Of a DNA stretch of 64,000 nucleotides, positions 16,826 to 25,634 are shown piece by piece. A model generated the notes under the pieces. That model made no database searches. It saw nothing but the letters and a program-made list of their open reading frames with translations, and was not told where the DNA came from. A program made the translations under genes and the position numbers. The first letter of the stretch is position 1; every line of letters starts with the position of its first letter. Where the stretch lies: positions 1 to 64,000 of the forward strand of contig SBGX01000027.1 in NCBI GenBank assembly GCA_006226425.1, given 5' to 3'. This DNA comes from Bacteroidota bacterium (GTDB lineage Bacteria > Bacteroidota > Bacteroidia > Flavobacteriales_D > Crocinitomicaceae).

Positions 16826-17512
16826 TTAGCGGCATAGCGTACTGTCCGCAAGATCAAACGATCGAATATTTATTTTATTCTTGTACCAGATGGATTCTGC
16901 CCCTGTTTTTTTACCGGATTGGTCATCAAAATACAGGTAAACCAGTGCTTTGGGCTTTTCCCGGAAGTTGGATCGCTCAAAATCGATTTTTCCGTTTTTC
17001 TTGAGACTTTTCAGAATTCGTTTTTGATTGATATACCCCATCTTTTCCAGTTGGCAGGCCAATTGCCGGTTTGTGTCAACAAAAACAAGACTTTCGTCCT
17101 TTGGAAAATGGATGAACCTTCCTGTTCCCTGAGTAGTGGATTTTATTTTTGAAGACTTTTGATCTGCCACTCGAACTTCAGAGATAAAACACTCTTCCGG
17201 CAGCGTGAAGTAGAGCTTGGTTTCTTCTCGAGAAAGCTGATAAATCTTCATCTTTCCCTTCTTTTTGGATTTACCGAAGTCAACTTCTCCGTCGTTCAGC
17301 AAGTCAATGATTTTTTGATCGGTGATGCCAAGTGAAGTGAGTTTTTTCTGTTCTTCATCTGAAATGGTGATTACCCGGTCCAAAATGGCATTTTTAACTC
17401 GATTGGAAGGGAGCCAACTACATCCACGGTTTTGGAAAAAAAAGAAAACAAATACAAGTCCTAGCCCGAAACCGATCCCGTAGTATTTAAGTCTCCTAAG
17501 AAAAGACGACAT
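16826..17512 (-). CDS. Membrane-anchored protein with internally duplicated domain (DUF4258-like)
   Basis: This 228-residue protein has an N-terminal membrane anchor (about residues 9-27, YYGIGFGLGLVFVFFFF), followed by two copies of a roughly 70-residue unit. Copy 1 begins near LTSLGITDQKIIDLLNDGEVDF and copy 2 near LEKMGYINQKRILKSLKKNGKIDF; each continues into SKxxxKxKxxxxYL and an acidic strand. It resembles short Bacteroidota membrane proteins that databases often label DUF4258-like; that label is from memory. A -7 box TATCTTTG sits on the minus strand at 17534-17527. Function unknown; the lpx genes lie downstream. Confidence 0.75.
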   Translation of the reverse strand: MSSFLRRLKYYGIGFGLGLVFVFFFFQNRGCSWLPSNRVKNAILDRVITISDEEQKKLTSLGITDQKIIDLLNDGEVDFGKSKKKGKMKIYQLSREETKLYFTLPEECFISEVRVADQKSSKIKSTTQGTGRFIHFPKDESLVFVDTNRQLACQLEKMGYINQKRILKSLKKNGKIDFERSNFREKPKALVYLYFDDQSGKKTGAESIWYKNKINIRSFDLADSTLCR

Positions 17513-17526
17513 AGTGATTTTTGGGA

Positions 17527-17534
17527 CAAAGATA
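17527..17534 (-). promoter_or_regulatory. -7 element upstream of the duplicated-domain gene
   Basis: TATCTTTG on the minus strand fits TAnnTTTG exactly and ends 14 bases before the ATG at 17512. No clear TTTG is found 19-20 bases upstream, where the 17540-17562 hairpin lies. Confidence 0.5.
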
Positions 17535-17539
17535 CGTTA

Positions 17540-17562
17540 AAAAGCCAGTTTGGAGGGCTTTT
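17540..17562. repeat. Inverted repeat AAAAGCC/GGCTTTT
   Basis: A perfect seven-base stem (17540-17546 with 17556-17562) and nine-base loop lies between the trxA terminator and the next minus-strand gene. It could be a second termination signal or part of the promoter region. Confidence 0.5.
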
Positions 17563-17565
17563 GGG

Positions 17566-17601
17566 AAAACAAAAGGCCATCAATCAACTGACTGATGGCC
17601 T
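17566..17601 (-). terminator. Rho-independent terminator of trxA
   Basis: On the minus strand AGGCCATCA (17601-17593) pairs perfectly with TGATGGCCT (17582-17574) around a ten-base loop, followed by TTTTGTTTT. It starts 22 bases after the trxA stop. Confidence 0.85.
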
Positions 17602-17623
17602 GAAATTAAGACGAAAAATGTTG

Positions 17624-17941
17624 TTAGACGTGTGGGTCCAGTTTAGAAGTCAACTGAGCCTTTGGAACAGCTCCAACTGATTTTTCAACAACTTCTCCAT
17701 TTTTAATGATCAGAACAGTTGGAATATTTCGGACTCCAAACTGAGCAGAAACACCTGGGTTGTGATCTACATTCACTTTCCCGATCACGGCCTTTCCTTC
17801 ATATTCTTTACTCATTTCTTCGATAACGGGACCGATCATTCGACATGGTCCGCACCATTCAGCCCAAAAGTCTACAACAACTGGTTTGTCTGATTTCATT
17901 ACAACTTCTTCGAAGTTCGCATCTGTGATTTCTATTGCCAT
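17624..17941 (-). CDS. trxA: Thioredoxin
   Basis: This 105-residue thioredoxin has the redox motif WCGPC (29-33, cysteines C30 and C33), the DFWAEW strand before it and the cis-proline in VRNIPTVLI. It has no signal peptide, so it is cytosolic, and is a general dithiol donor, for instance to MsrA and ribonucleotide reductase. It is monocistronic, with a strong terminator after it and a candidate promoter at 17982-18014. Nothing unusual. Confidence 0.96.
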   Translation of the reverse strand: MAIEITDANFEEVVMKSDKPVVVDFWAEWCGPCRMIGPVIEEMSKEYEGKAVIGKVNVDHNPGVSAQFGVRNIPTVLIIKNGEVVEKSVGAVPKAQLTSKLDPHV

Positions 17942-17981
17942 AATTATGTCTTGTTTAAAATCAAAATTGATTATTGGGTTA

Positions 17982-18014
17982 TAAAATTAATACTACGACT
18001 TTGATTCAGTCAAA
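17982..18014 (-). promoter_or_regulatory. Candidate trxA promoter
   Basis: On the minus strand TTTG (18014-18011), a 21-base spacer and TAATTTTA (17989-17982, last base off consensus) precede trxA by 40 bases. The 226-base intergenic region 17942-18167 otherwise shows no gene or clear structure. Confidence 0.42.
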
Positions 18015-18167
18015 TAACCTGCCAATTTTTTTTCCTGACAAAATGACAAAAAAGAGGACATTATTGCATTGTTAAATGCACTGAATTTTGAAAAAGAAGC
18101 TTGTTGCATTCAATATTTGACCTTATCTTTACGTTTCGTGTTCCACCGGTCAGGTGTTTGAAAATCT

Positions 18168-18848
18168 ATGAAAAAGAGATCTTTTGTAACGATTTTGCTT
18201 GGTGTGCTGATGCTGTTCAGCGCCTGTAAAAAGGAAAATGAAGCTCCGAAGTTTCATTATGAATACTTTGGTTTAACCAAGGGTCGCTTTATCGAATACG
18301 ATGTTGTTGAGATCAGGCATGACGAAGATTTAGCGTTGCATGATACATCTTATTACCGTTTGAAAACGGTCATTGGAGATACGGTTATTGATAATTCGGG
18401 AAGAATTGCCCGAGAGTTTTTCCGCTATAAGTATGATACGCTGCAGCAAACCTATCTTCTGCAGGATTTGTGGACAGCGATTATTGATCAGGGCAGGGCA
18501 GAACTTGTTGAGGAGAATCAACGGATTATTAAACTAGTCTTTGCTCCGAGTCGTTTTAAGGAGTGGGATGTGAATGCATTCAACTCATATCCGTCGAATT
18601 ACGCTTATTACGAAGACATCCATGATCCCTATGAGTTGAACGGATTGAGTTTTGATTCAACTTTAATGGTTCGTCAGGATTCGGCCTTTAACCTGGTGGA
18701 ATACCGTCAGCGATATGAGGTATATGCAAAAGGAGTAGGCTTGATTAAAAAGCATGATCAGGAATTGAGGATCGAGAACTTCGACAAAAAAAATCCGCTC
18801 AAAGGTCAGGAGTACTTCTTTACAATCGTTAATTTTGGTTTTGAATAA
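18168..18848 (+). CDS. Hypothetical lipoprotein
   Basis: This 226-residue protein starts with a lipoprotein signal peptide (KKRSFVTILLGVLMLFSAC, lipobox FSAC, C20) followed by KKEN. The mature part is a soluble, aromatic-rich domain with many short beta strands (for example YFGLTKGRFIEYDV, FFRYKYDTL, YRQRYEVYAKGVG), like many uncharacterised Bacteroidota envelope lipoproteins. No family was recognised. A -7-like TATCTTTA lies about 35 bases upstream. The glycosyltransferase starts 23 bases after its stop, so they may be cotranscribed, without an obvious shared role. Confidence 0.85.
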   Translation: MKKRSFVTILLGVLMLFSACKKENEAPKFHYEYFGLTKGRFIEYDVVEIRHDEDLALHDTSYYRLKTVIGDTVIDNSGRIAREFFRYKYDTLQQTYLLQDLWTAIIDQGRAELVEENQRIIKLVFAPSRFKEWDVNAFNSYPSNYAYYEDIHDPYELNGLSFDSTLMVRQDSAFNLVEYRQRYEVYAKGVGLIKKHDQELRIENFDKKNPLKGQEYFFTIVNFGFE

Positions 18849-18871
18849 GCCGTCCGGCATTAAAGCCATAC

Positions 18872-20014
18872 ATGAAGATTGCATTTCTTTCAACTTTCTA
18901 CCCATTTAGAGGAGGAATATCACAGTTTAACGGATTGATTTACCGCGAACTGGAGAAACATCATCAAGTTCAGGCCTATTCATTCACAAGGCAATATCCG
19001 AATATTCTTTTTCCGGGAAAAACACAGTATGTGACGGAAAAGGACACAGTGGATCGAATCCCCACAAAAAGAGTTTTGGACACGATCAATCCATTTTCAT
19101 ACTTGAAGACAGCTCGTGAGATTCGAAAATTTGCCCCGGACCTTTTTTTATCCCGATACTGGATGCCCTTTTTTGCTCCAAGTCATGGATTTGTAGCTGG
19201 CAGAATGAAGTCCGCTGTTCGAATTGCAATTCTGGATAATGTGATTCCGCATGAGCAGCGTTTTTTTGATGGACCGCTTAATCGATACTTTTTAAAGCGC
19301 TTTGATGGGTTTGTAGTGATGTCGGATGCGGTCATGAAAGATTTGTTGAGCATTCGCCCGAACGCCCCTTATCTGAGGATAGATCACCCATCGTACAGCC
19401 AGTTTGGAGAGCGAAAAGATGCCCAAAAGGCCAAAGAATTACTGGGACTTTCACAGGAGAAAAAAATATTGCTTTTTTTTGGAATCATTCGTGATTATAA
19501 AGGCCTTGGGGTATTGTTAGACGCTTTTGCTAAGTTGGATGAATCTTACCACCTGGTCATTGCCGGAGAATCCTATGGCTCTTTTGAGAAGTATCAGAAA
19601 CAAATGGATGTGTTGGGTGTGGGGGATCGAATCAGTTTGTTCAATGAGTACATCCCTGAGGATGAAGTGAGCAATTATTTTTCGGCGGCTGATGTTTGTG
19701 TGCTCCCTTATCTTTCGGCGACACAGAGTGGAATTACGGCCATTGCCCACCATTTTGGGGTTCCGGTGATTGTTACAGATGTAGGAGGCTTGAAGGAGAC
19801 GGTGTTACATGAGGAAACCGGCCTGGTAATCGAAAAGCCGGATGCGACCATTTTGGCGGGAGCCATTCAGCGATATTATGCAGAAGAATTCAAAGAGCGA
19901 TTTTCAAAACGCCTGCTGGAAAATCAGGAAGAAGACCCCTGGGATCATTTCGTGGGAGAGCTGTTGAATTTTTATCAGGAGTTAAAGGCGAAAAAAGGGA
20001 ACGTTTTTGAGTAA
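18872..20014 (+). CDS. Glycosyltransferase, GT4-like
   Basis: This 380-residue GT-B fold glycosyltransferase has an N-terminal STFYPFRGGISQFNG acceptor-side loop and a C-terminal nucleotide-sugar half with LLFFGIIRDYKGL and YLSATQSGITAIAHHFG followed by VTDVGGLKETV. The usual EX7E element reads QSGITAIA, a substitution I recall from other Bacteroidota members, so it need not mean loss of activity. No polysaccharide cluster surrounds it, so the acceptor is unknown; a cell-envelope glycan or glycolipid is plausible. Confidence 0.88.
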   Translation: MKIAFLSTFYPFRGGISQFNGLIYRELEKHHQVQAYSFTRQYPNILFPGKTQYVTEKDTVDRIPTKRVLDTINPFSYLKTAREIRKFAPDLFLSRYWMPFFAPSHGFVAGRMKSAVRIAILDNVIPHEQRFFDGPLNRYFLKRFDGFVVMSDAVMKDLLSIRPNAPYLRIDHPSYSQFGERKDAQKAKELLGLSQEKKILLFFGIIRDYKGLGVLLDAFAKLDESYHLVIAGESYGSFEKYQKQMDVLGVGDRISLFNEYIPEDEVSNYFSAADVCVLPYLSATQSGITAIAHHFGVPVIVTDVGGLKETVLHEETGLVIEKPDATILAGAIQRYYAEEFKERFSKRLLENQEEDPWDHFVGELLNFYQELKAKKGNVFE

Positions 20015-20091
20015 ATAAAAGCGCAAAACACGTGAAGTGAAACCCCTGAAAACGCTTAGAATCCTAAAATCCATCAAAGTTCTGGCATTTC

Positions 20092-20123
20092 TTTGAATTT
20101 AAAAAATGAAAATTCTATATTTG
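20092..20123 (+). promoter_or_regulatory. Consensus Bacteroidota promoter of secDF
   Basis: TTTG (20092-20095), a 20-base spacer and TATATTTG (20116-20123) match the consensus fully. The ATG is 34 bases further on. Confidence 0.8.
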
Positions 20124-20157
20124 CAGGCTTAAAATTTATCTAACAAATCTTGCAATT

Positions 20158-23130
20158 ATGCGGAATAAAGGATTTTTTTGGTCGTTGACCTTTGTTTTGG
20201 TAGCCGTATGTATCTACCAGCTTTCATTCACCTGGGTATCCAACTCGGTGGAGGAAAAAGCTGCAAAAGAGGCTGCTGTTCGCGTTTCTGAGCTTCGCGA
20301 GGAGGCGAAAAAAACAGAGGGAAAAGCGATGTTGCCGAATGATACGGAAGTTGATTTCTCAAAACCTGAGGCGGAAGAACTGGCAACGGCGGCCTATATT
20401 AATCAAATCTTAAAAGAGCGCGCTGATTCGAAAGTGTACCCGGTATTGGGTTCAAACTTTCAGGATGTAAAGGCACGATCCCTGGCTTTTGGTCTTGACC
20501 TTGTAGGGGGGATGAGTGTTACCCTGGAAATTTCGATTCCTGAATTGGTAAAAAGCTATGCCAGAAATCCTCGTGACTCTAAATTTAAGAAGCCTTATGA
20601 CAAGGCAGAAGAAGAGTATTTGACAAAAGGAGGTGATTTCATTGATCTTTTTATCAGTCACTTTGTAAAAGAAAACGGAAATGAACTCCTTGTTCGCGAA
20701 CTGGCTCTTGTTGAGTTGGAAGAGTTGGATAAAAACTCGACGAATGAAGATGTTCGTTCTTTCCTGAAAGGGAAAGTGGCCAGCGCCATGGATGGTGTGG
20801 AGCAGATCATGAACAAACGGATCAATCAGTTCGGTGTGGCTCAGCCAAATATCCAAAAGGACCCGGCGTCCAATCGTTTGTACATTGAATTACCTGGGGT
20901 TCAGGATGAGGCAACAGTAGCAGAAAAATTGCAGTCTACGGCAAATCTTCAATTCTTTGAGACTTATCTAAGAGAAGAAATTGCCCCATCATTGAATCAG
21001 GCCAATATCCTTTCCCGTCGCGATGAACTAAAGGTTGACGAGAACGATACCATTAATAAAGCTCCAGATAGTACAGCTAAAGAAAGTACAAGTCTGGCGA
21101 ATTTGAACTCCAGCCAAAAAGGACTGCTTGATTACCTGAAAGGTGGAGGACAGTCTTTCATTGGTTCTGCCAGTGCGGAAGACAAAGAGAAAGTATCTCG
21201 CATTTTGGCCCGGGAGGACGTTAAAAGTGCTTTCCCGTCAGACCTGAAATTTATGTGGTCTGCCAATCAGGAAAAGATTGGTTCCCAAACCAAAGAAACG
21301 GCTTATATCCTTTATGCAATTAAAGTTCCAGAGAACGGAAAAGCATTTGTAGGAGGAAAGGATATTAAGTCAGCTTCCAAAGGGCTGGATCAGGTGAGCG
21401 GTGCGATTACCGTTGATCTTTCCATGACAATCGAAGGAGCAGATAAATGGGCGAAAATGACCACGGAAAACGTTGGTCGTTTTATTGCGATTACGATGGA
21501 TAACCTGGTTTATTCAGCGCCACACGTAAATGAGCCGATTAATGGAGGAAACACACAAATTTCAGGAAGTTTCAACATCCAGGATGCAGAAGATCTTAGT
21601 GGTCTGTTGAACGGAGGAGCTTTACCAGCACCTTGTGTGATCAAAGAGAAAACAAAAGTTGGTCCGACGATCGGTGAAGAAAACTCTCGTTCAGGATTGA
21701 TTTCATTTGCAGTGGCCTTGTTATTGGTTCTGGTATACATCATTTTCTTCTATGGAAAAGCAGGTGTTGTTGGAACGATCGCTTTGTTGGCAAACATCCT
21801 GTTCATTTTGGGAAGTTTGGCATCATTTGGAGCGGTACTGACATTGGCAGGTATTGCGGGGATCGTATTAACGATAGGTATGGCCGTTGATGCGAACGTA
21901 CTTATTTTCGAAAGAATTCGTGAAGAACAGCGCAATGGATTAGATTTAAAGTCCTCTGTGGAAACAGGATTCTCTAAAGCACTTTCTTCGATTATTGATG
22001 CGAACCTGACAACCTTGTTAACAGCAATCGTGTTGAAAGTGTTCGGTTCCGGACCAATCGAATCGTTTGCAACAACATTGATCATCGGAATCTTTACTTC
22101 TGTATTTGCAGCAGTTGTATTGACCAGATTGATCATTTACCGCATGTTGGATAAAGGTCGTGATGTGAGTTTCAGTACTCCAATGACGAAGAACTTCCTG
22201 GTTGGAAAAACATTTAACTTCGTAGGTAAGCGTAAAATGTATTACGTGATCTCTGGATTGTTGATTGCAGGAAGTTTAATAGCAATTACAACGCGTGGTT
22301 TAAATCGAAGTGTTGAGTTTACAGGAGGGCGGACGTTTAGCGTTAAGTTTGAAAACAAGGCTGACATCGAATACATCCGGACGAATTTGTCAAAGGTTTT
22401 TGTGGACGAAGGTAAGAAGGCATCCATTGATTTGAAAACCAGATCTAACTCGTTTACGGTAGACATTACGACGAACTTCAAGTTGGCTGATGAGTCAGCA
22501 TCGAGAGAAGTGAACGACAAACTAAACGAAGGATTGAAGTCGTGCAGTGATAAACTGGGAGGATATAAAGTGTTAGAATCCCGTTCGGTTTCGGCATCGA
22601 TCTCCAAGGAGTTAATTAATTCTTCTTTCATTACAGTCATTCTGTCCCTGATCATCATGTTTGCTTACCTCCTGATTCGTTTCGGAAAATGGCAATACTC
22701 AACGGGAGCACTTGTAGCGATTACGCACGATGTTATCATCGTTCTGGGTGTTTTTGCTGCCCTACACGGTGTCCTTGGATTTAACATGGATGTGGATCAG
22801 TCTTTCATTGCAGCCATCCTGACAGTGATCGGTTATTCGATCAACGATACGGTGATTATCTATGACCGGATTCGGGAGTATTTGAAGCTGCGTAAGAACG
22901 AAGGAGACCAAATGGCGCAAATTAATGATTCCCTGAACTCAACCCTGAGTAGAACATTCAATACCTCTGTAACAACTTTCGTGGTGTTGTTAGTGATCTT
23001 CCTCTTCGGTGGAGCAGCGATTAAAGGGTTTATTTTCGCCCTAATGGTTGGGGTGGTAGTTGGTACATACTCATCGGTTTGTGTGGCGACACCAATTCTC
23101 ATTGACCTGGATAAAAAAATCAAAGCATAA
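20158..23130 (+). CDS. secDF: Protein translocase fusion SecD-SecF
   Basis: This 990-residue fusion carries SecD and SecF in one chain. These proteins drive late steps of Sec export with the proton-motive force and form a complex with SecYEG and YajC. The N-terminal helix (about 5-25) is followed by the large periplasmic SecD domain (about 100-510), six SecD membrane helices with DANVLIFERIREE after the fourth, then the SecF half beginning near residue 680 with VEFTGGRTFSV and its own six helices with the YSINDTVIIYDRIRE motif. Fused SecDF is usual in Bacteroidota. It is monocistronic with a consensus promoter; rpmE2 follows with its own. Confidence 0.96.
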   Translation: MRNKGFFWSLTFVLVAVCIYQLSFTWVSNSVEEKAAKEAAVRVSELREEAKKTEGKAMLPNDTEVDFSKPEAEELATAAYINQILKERADSKVYPVLGSNFQDVKARSLAFGLDLVGGMSVTLEISIPELVKSYARNPRDSKFKKPYDKAEEEYLTKGGDFIDLFISHFVKENGNELLVRELALVELEELDKNSTNEDVRSFLKGKVASAMDGVEQIMNKRINQFGVAQPNIQKDPASNRLYIELPGVQDEATVAEKLQSTANLQFFETYLREEIAPSLNQANILSRRDELKVDENDTINKAPDSTAKESTSLANLNSSQKGLLDYLKGGGQSFIGSASAEDKEKVSRILAREDVKSAFPSDLKFMWSANQEKIGSQTKETAYILYAIKVPENGKAFVGGKDIKSASKGLDQVSGAITVDLSMTIEGADKWAKMTTENVGRFIAITMDNLVYSAPHVNEPINGGNTQISGSFNIQDAEDLSGLLNGGALPAPCVIKEKTKVGPTIGEENSRSGLISFAVALLLVLVYIIFFYGKAGVVGTIALLANILFILGSLASFGAVLTLAGIAGIVLTIGMAVDANVLIFERIREEQRNGLDLKSSVETGFSKALSSIIDANLTTLLTAIVLKVFGSGPIESFATTLIIGIFTSVFAAVVLTRLIIYRMLDKGRDVSFSTPMTKNFLVGKTFNFVGKRKMYYVISGLLIAGSLIAITTRGLNRSVEFTGGRTFSVKFENKADIEYIRTNLSKVFVDEGKKASIDLKTRSNSFTVDITTNFKLADESASREVNDKLNEGLKSCSDKLGGYKVLESRSVSASISKELINSSFITVILSLIIMFAYLLIRFGKWQYSTGALVAITHDVIIVLGVFAALHGVLGFNMDVDQSFIAAILTVIGYSINDTVIIYDRIREYLKLRKNEGDQMAQINDSLNSTLSRTFNTSVTTFVVLLVIFLFGGAAIKGFIFALMVGVVVGTYSSVCVATPILIDLDKKIKA

Positions 23131-23141
23131 TTGTTGAAAAC

Positions 23142-23173
23142 TTTGGAGAAAAAGAAATGAATGCATATCTTTG
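23142..23173 (+). promoter_or_regulatory. Consensus Bacteroidota promoter of rpmE2
   Basis: TTTG (23142-23145), 20 bases, then TATCTTTG (23166-23173), a full consensus match, 33 bases before the rpmE2 ATG. Confidence 0.82.
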
Positions 23174-23206
23174 CACTCCGATTTTGAAATTTAAATAAGA
23201 ATCAAG

Positions 23207-23461
23207 ATGAAAAAAGGTATTCACCCAGAAGATTACAGAACAGTTGTCTTTAAGGACATGACAAATGAATATACATTCCTTGGACGTTCAACTGCAAATT
23301 CCCAGGAGACGATTAAGTGGGAGGATGGAAATGAATATCCTTTGATCAAACTGGATATCTCGCATAAGTCTCACCCATTCTTTACTGGAGTTGTTCAGTT
23401 TGTGGATACGGCGGGTCGAATTGACAAGTTTAACTCTCGTTACGCGCGTCCAAAAAAGTAA
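23207..23461 (+). CDS. rpmE2: 50S ribosomal protein bL31, type B
   Basis: This 84-residue ribosomal protein L31 has the typical start [16 protein letters not shown] and end [10 protein letters not shown]. It contains no cysteine, so it is the zinc-independent (C minus, type B) paralog; in many bacteria that form is made under zinc limitation, but in Bacteroidota it is often the only L31. No Zur-type operator was recognised upstream. It has its own consensus promoter and terminator, in keeping with high expression. Confidence 0.96.
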   Translation: MKKGIHPEDYRTVVFKDMTNEYTFLGRSTANSQETIKWEDGNEYPLIKLDISHKSHPFFTGVVQFVDTAGRIDKFNSRYARPKK

Positions 23462-23479
23462 TTGAATTGAAACATTATA

Positions 23480-23513
23480 GAAAAGCTTCCGTCTGTTGAT
23501 GGAGGCTTTTTTC
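23480..23513 (+). terminator. Terminator of rpmE2
   Basis: The stem AAAGCTTCCGTC/GATGGAGGCTTT (two G-T or mismatched positions), loop TGTT and a T run lie 20-50 bases after the rpmE2 stop. The next gene starts only 16 bases further on. Confidence 0.8.
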
Positions 23514-23528
23514 GTTTCTGAAAACAGG

Positions 23529-25634
23529 ATGAAGAAAGCCTATTTACTTATTATCGTTTGTTTGCTGTCGTTTTCTCCGTCACTATGGGGAAAGTCGGTG
23601 GAAGATGCTTTTGAAGCGCTGAAAATCTACAATTATTTTGAGGCGAAAAGGCTTTTTGAGAAAAAGATGAAGAAGACGCCGGGCGCTTGTAGTTATGGTC
23701 TGGCATGTATTTATTCAAGAAACGACAACCCCTTTTATCAGATTGATTCCGCATTCGCCTGTATTCAACGTGCTGAAAAGTACTTTGCAAGTACCAAAGA
23801 AAAGTGGAAAGAACGGCTTCAGAAGTATCAGTACACGGAATTGGGTATTCTGGAGTTGAAGCGAAAGATCAGCACGGTCTATTATCGGGGAACTTTACAG
23901 GAAAATACGGAAGAAGCATATCAACAATTTTTGAAAGCCCACCCCTGGGCCAATGAACGTTTTGATGCCATCCGGAAACGAGATTCAATTGCTTTCTATG
24001 ACGCAATGATCGGGAATTCGATCAGTTCATTTCAAACTTTTTTAAAGAAATATCCGGATTCTCAGTACGCCAGAATGGCACAGCATGAGGTGGACAGCAA
24101 AGTGTATCAGCGTGAGACAAAGCAGAAGAAATTGGCTGATTACCTGAAATTCATCAAGAATTACCCGGAGAGCCCATATATTCCAGATGCGGAAAAGCAG
24201 GTCTTTCAACTTCAGACAAGCCTGAATACAGTTGAAAGCTACGAACAGTATATTCGCAACTTTCCGAATAGTCGTTACGTTGAGCAAGCCTGGAAGAAGC
24301 TGTTTCAGATTTATATGTACGACTACTCAAAGGCACGCATTGCTTCTTTCCGGGAAAAGTATCCGGACTACCCCTTTCAGGAAGATTTAGATCAGGAATT
24401 AGTCAAGGCTTCTAGAGAGCTACTTCCATTTAGCGATGGGGGAAAGTTTGGTTGGATGGATCGGGAAGGAAAGATCGTGTTCCCGGCAGAATACGAATTG
24501 CTAAGTATTCATCATGAAGGTTTGGCAATGGCTGTTCACGATGGGAAGATCGGTTTCGTGGATAAGAACAATGAATTGCAGATTGCCTTTGAATATGATG
24601 ATGCGACCGACTTTGAAGGTGGGCTCTCGGTGGTGGAGAAGGAAGGAAAAATGGGGATTATCGACCGTTCAGGCAAAGTTATTTTTGACTTTGTGTTTGA
24701 GGACATCGGCTCCTTTTCGGAAGGAATGGTCTATGCACAGAAGGACTCATTATATGCCTATTATGATCGTTATGGGAATCAGGTAGTAGCAGAGAAATTT
24801 GATGAAGCATTTTCTTTTCAGAAAGGTCTCGCTCTGGTCGTAATAGGAGAGTTTCAAAATTATATCAATCAATTAGGAAATCCTCAGTTTCCAAATCAGT
24901 TCGTTCGTCTTAATCAAATCAGTGAAGGCTTGTTTGTGTTTTCGAATGGGGATAAGTATGGATTGATTAGTAAGGATTTAGAAGTCATTCAGGTACCAAT
25001 TTACGATCAGATTGCTTCTTTATCGGAAGGTTTCATCGCTTTTTCCAGGGAGGGAAAAATTGGGTTTTTTGATGAAAGTGGGCAGGTGGCGATTCCTCCG
25101 ATTTATGATGAGCTGCTGAATTTTGCAAATGTAGTATCCTTCACAGGAGGTTTTGCAAGGGTTCGTTTCAATGGAAAGTTCGGTCTGATAGATGACCAGG
25201 GTAAGTGGATCATTCCCGCCAGGTATCATGCCTTAGGTTCCGTTTCAGAGCGACTCGCTTTTCAGCAGGAGGATAAGTGGGGATATTTAGGGTTAAATCA
25301 TAAGGAATTGATTGCACCGACCTTTGATGAGGCGGAGAGTTTTGATGGGGCCACGGCTATTGTGCGACTAGAAGGAAATTATGGGGTGATAGATACACTT
25401 GGTAGAGCTGTAATTCCGATTACTTTCGAGCGAGTAGATCGGGTTTACGACAAATTATACGTCTGCTCTTCAGAACAGGGAAAGCAGTTATTTTTTGAGG
25501 ATGGCACTTTGTTGAGCGAGGAGCACTACGACCAAATTCGGATGTTCTCCGAAGAATTACTTATCTTAGCTAATAGCAAAGGAGTAGCGTATTTTGACCT
25601 GCTCGAAAGGAGATTAATCAAAAAACAGGACTAG
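23529..25634 (+). CDS. WG-repeat protein with N-terminal TPR-like repeats, secreted
   Basis: This 701-residue protein has a signal peptide (MKKAYLLIIVCLLSFSPSLWGKS). The frame is open to a TTG at 23496, but that lies inside the rpmE2 terminator and would put eleven residues before the signal peptide, so ATG 23529 is chosen. Residues about 120-280 hold three helical repeats with a Y-x-x-YP-x-S-x-Y pattern (for example FLKKYPDSQY, FIKNYPESPY, YIRNFPNSRY). The C-terminal 400 residues are about nine WG repeats (KFGWMDREGKIVFPAEY, KIGFVDKNNELQIAFEY and so on), a beta fold found in secreted and surface proteins. The next gene, a TonB-like protein, overlaps by one base. Function unknown. Confidence 0.88.
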   Translation: MKKAYLLIIVCLLSFSPSLWGKSVEDAFEALKIYNYFEAKRLFEKKMKKTPGACSYGLACIYSRNDNPFYQIDSAFACIQRAEKYFASTKEKWKERLQKYQYTELGILELKRKISTVYYRGTLQENTEEAYQQFLKAHPWANERFDAIRKRDSIAFYDAMIGNSISSFQTFLKKYPDSQYARMAQHEVDSKVYQRETKQKKLADYLKFIKNYPESPYIPDAEKQVFQLQTSLNTVESYEQYIRNFPNSRYVEQAWKKLFQIYMYDYSKARIASFREKYPDYPFQEDLDQELVKASRELLPFSDGGKFGWMDREGKIVFPAEYELLSIHHEGLAMAVHDGKIGFVDKNNELQIAFEYDDATDFEGGLSVVEKEGKMGIIDRSGKVIFDFVFEDIGSFSEGMVYAQKDSLYAYYDRYGNQVVAEKFDEAFSFQKGLALVVIGEFQNYINQLGNPQFPNQFVRLNQISEGLFVFSNGDKYGLISKDLEVIQVPIYDQIASLSEGFIAFSREGKIGFFDESGQVAIPPIYDELLNFANVVSFTGGFARVRFNGKFGLIDDQGKWIIPARYHALGSVSERLAFQQEDKWGYLGLNHKELIAPTFDEAESFDGATAIVRLEGNYGVIDTLGRAVIPITFERVDRVYDKLYVCSSEQGKQLFFEDGTLLSEEHYDQIRMFSEELLILANSKGVAYFDLLERRLIKKQD

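Noticed and set aside
19681-19760. Loss of the EX7E motif in the glycosyltransferase as a sign of inactivity
   Set aside because: The same QSG pattern is familiar in related Bacteroidota enzymes, so it may be normal.
23207-23461. Zinc-starvation regulation of rpmE2
   Set aside because: No Zur-like palindrome was seen near the consensus promoter, and a cysteine-free L31 is often the only one in this phylum.
23496-23528. TTG start for the WG-repeat protein
   Set aside because: It lies in the rpmE2 terminator and would put residues before a signal peptide.
24514-24786. Open frame inside the WG-repeat gene (+ strand, other frame)
   Set aside because: It is a shadow of the repeated coding sequence, with no motif of its own.
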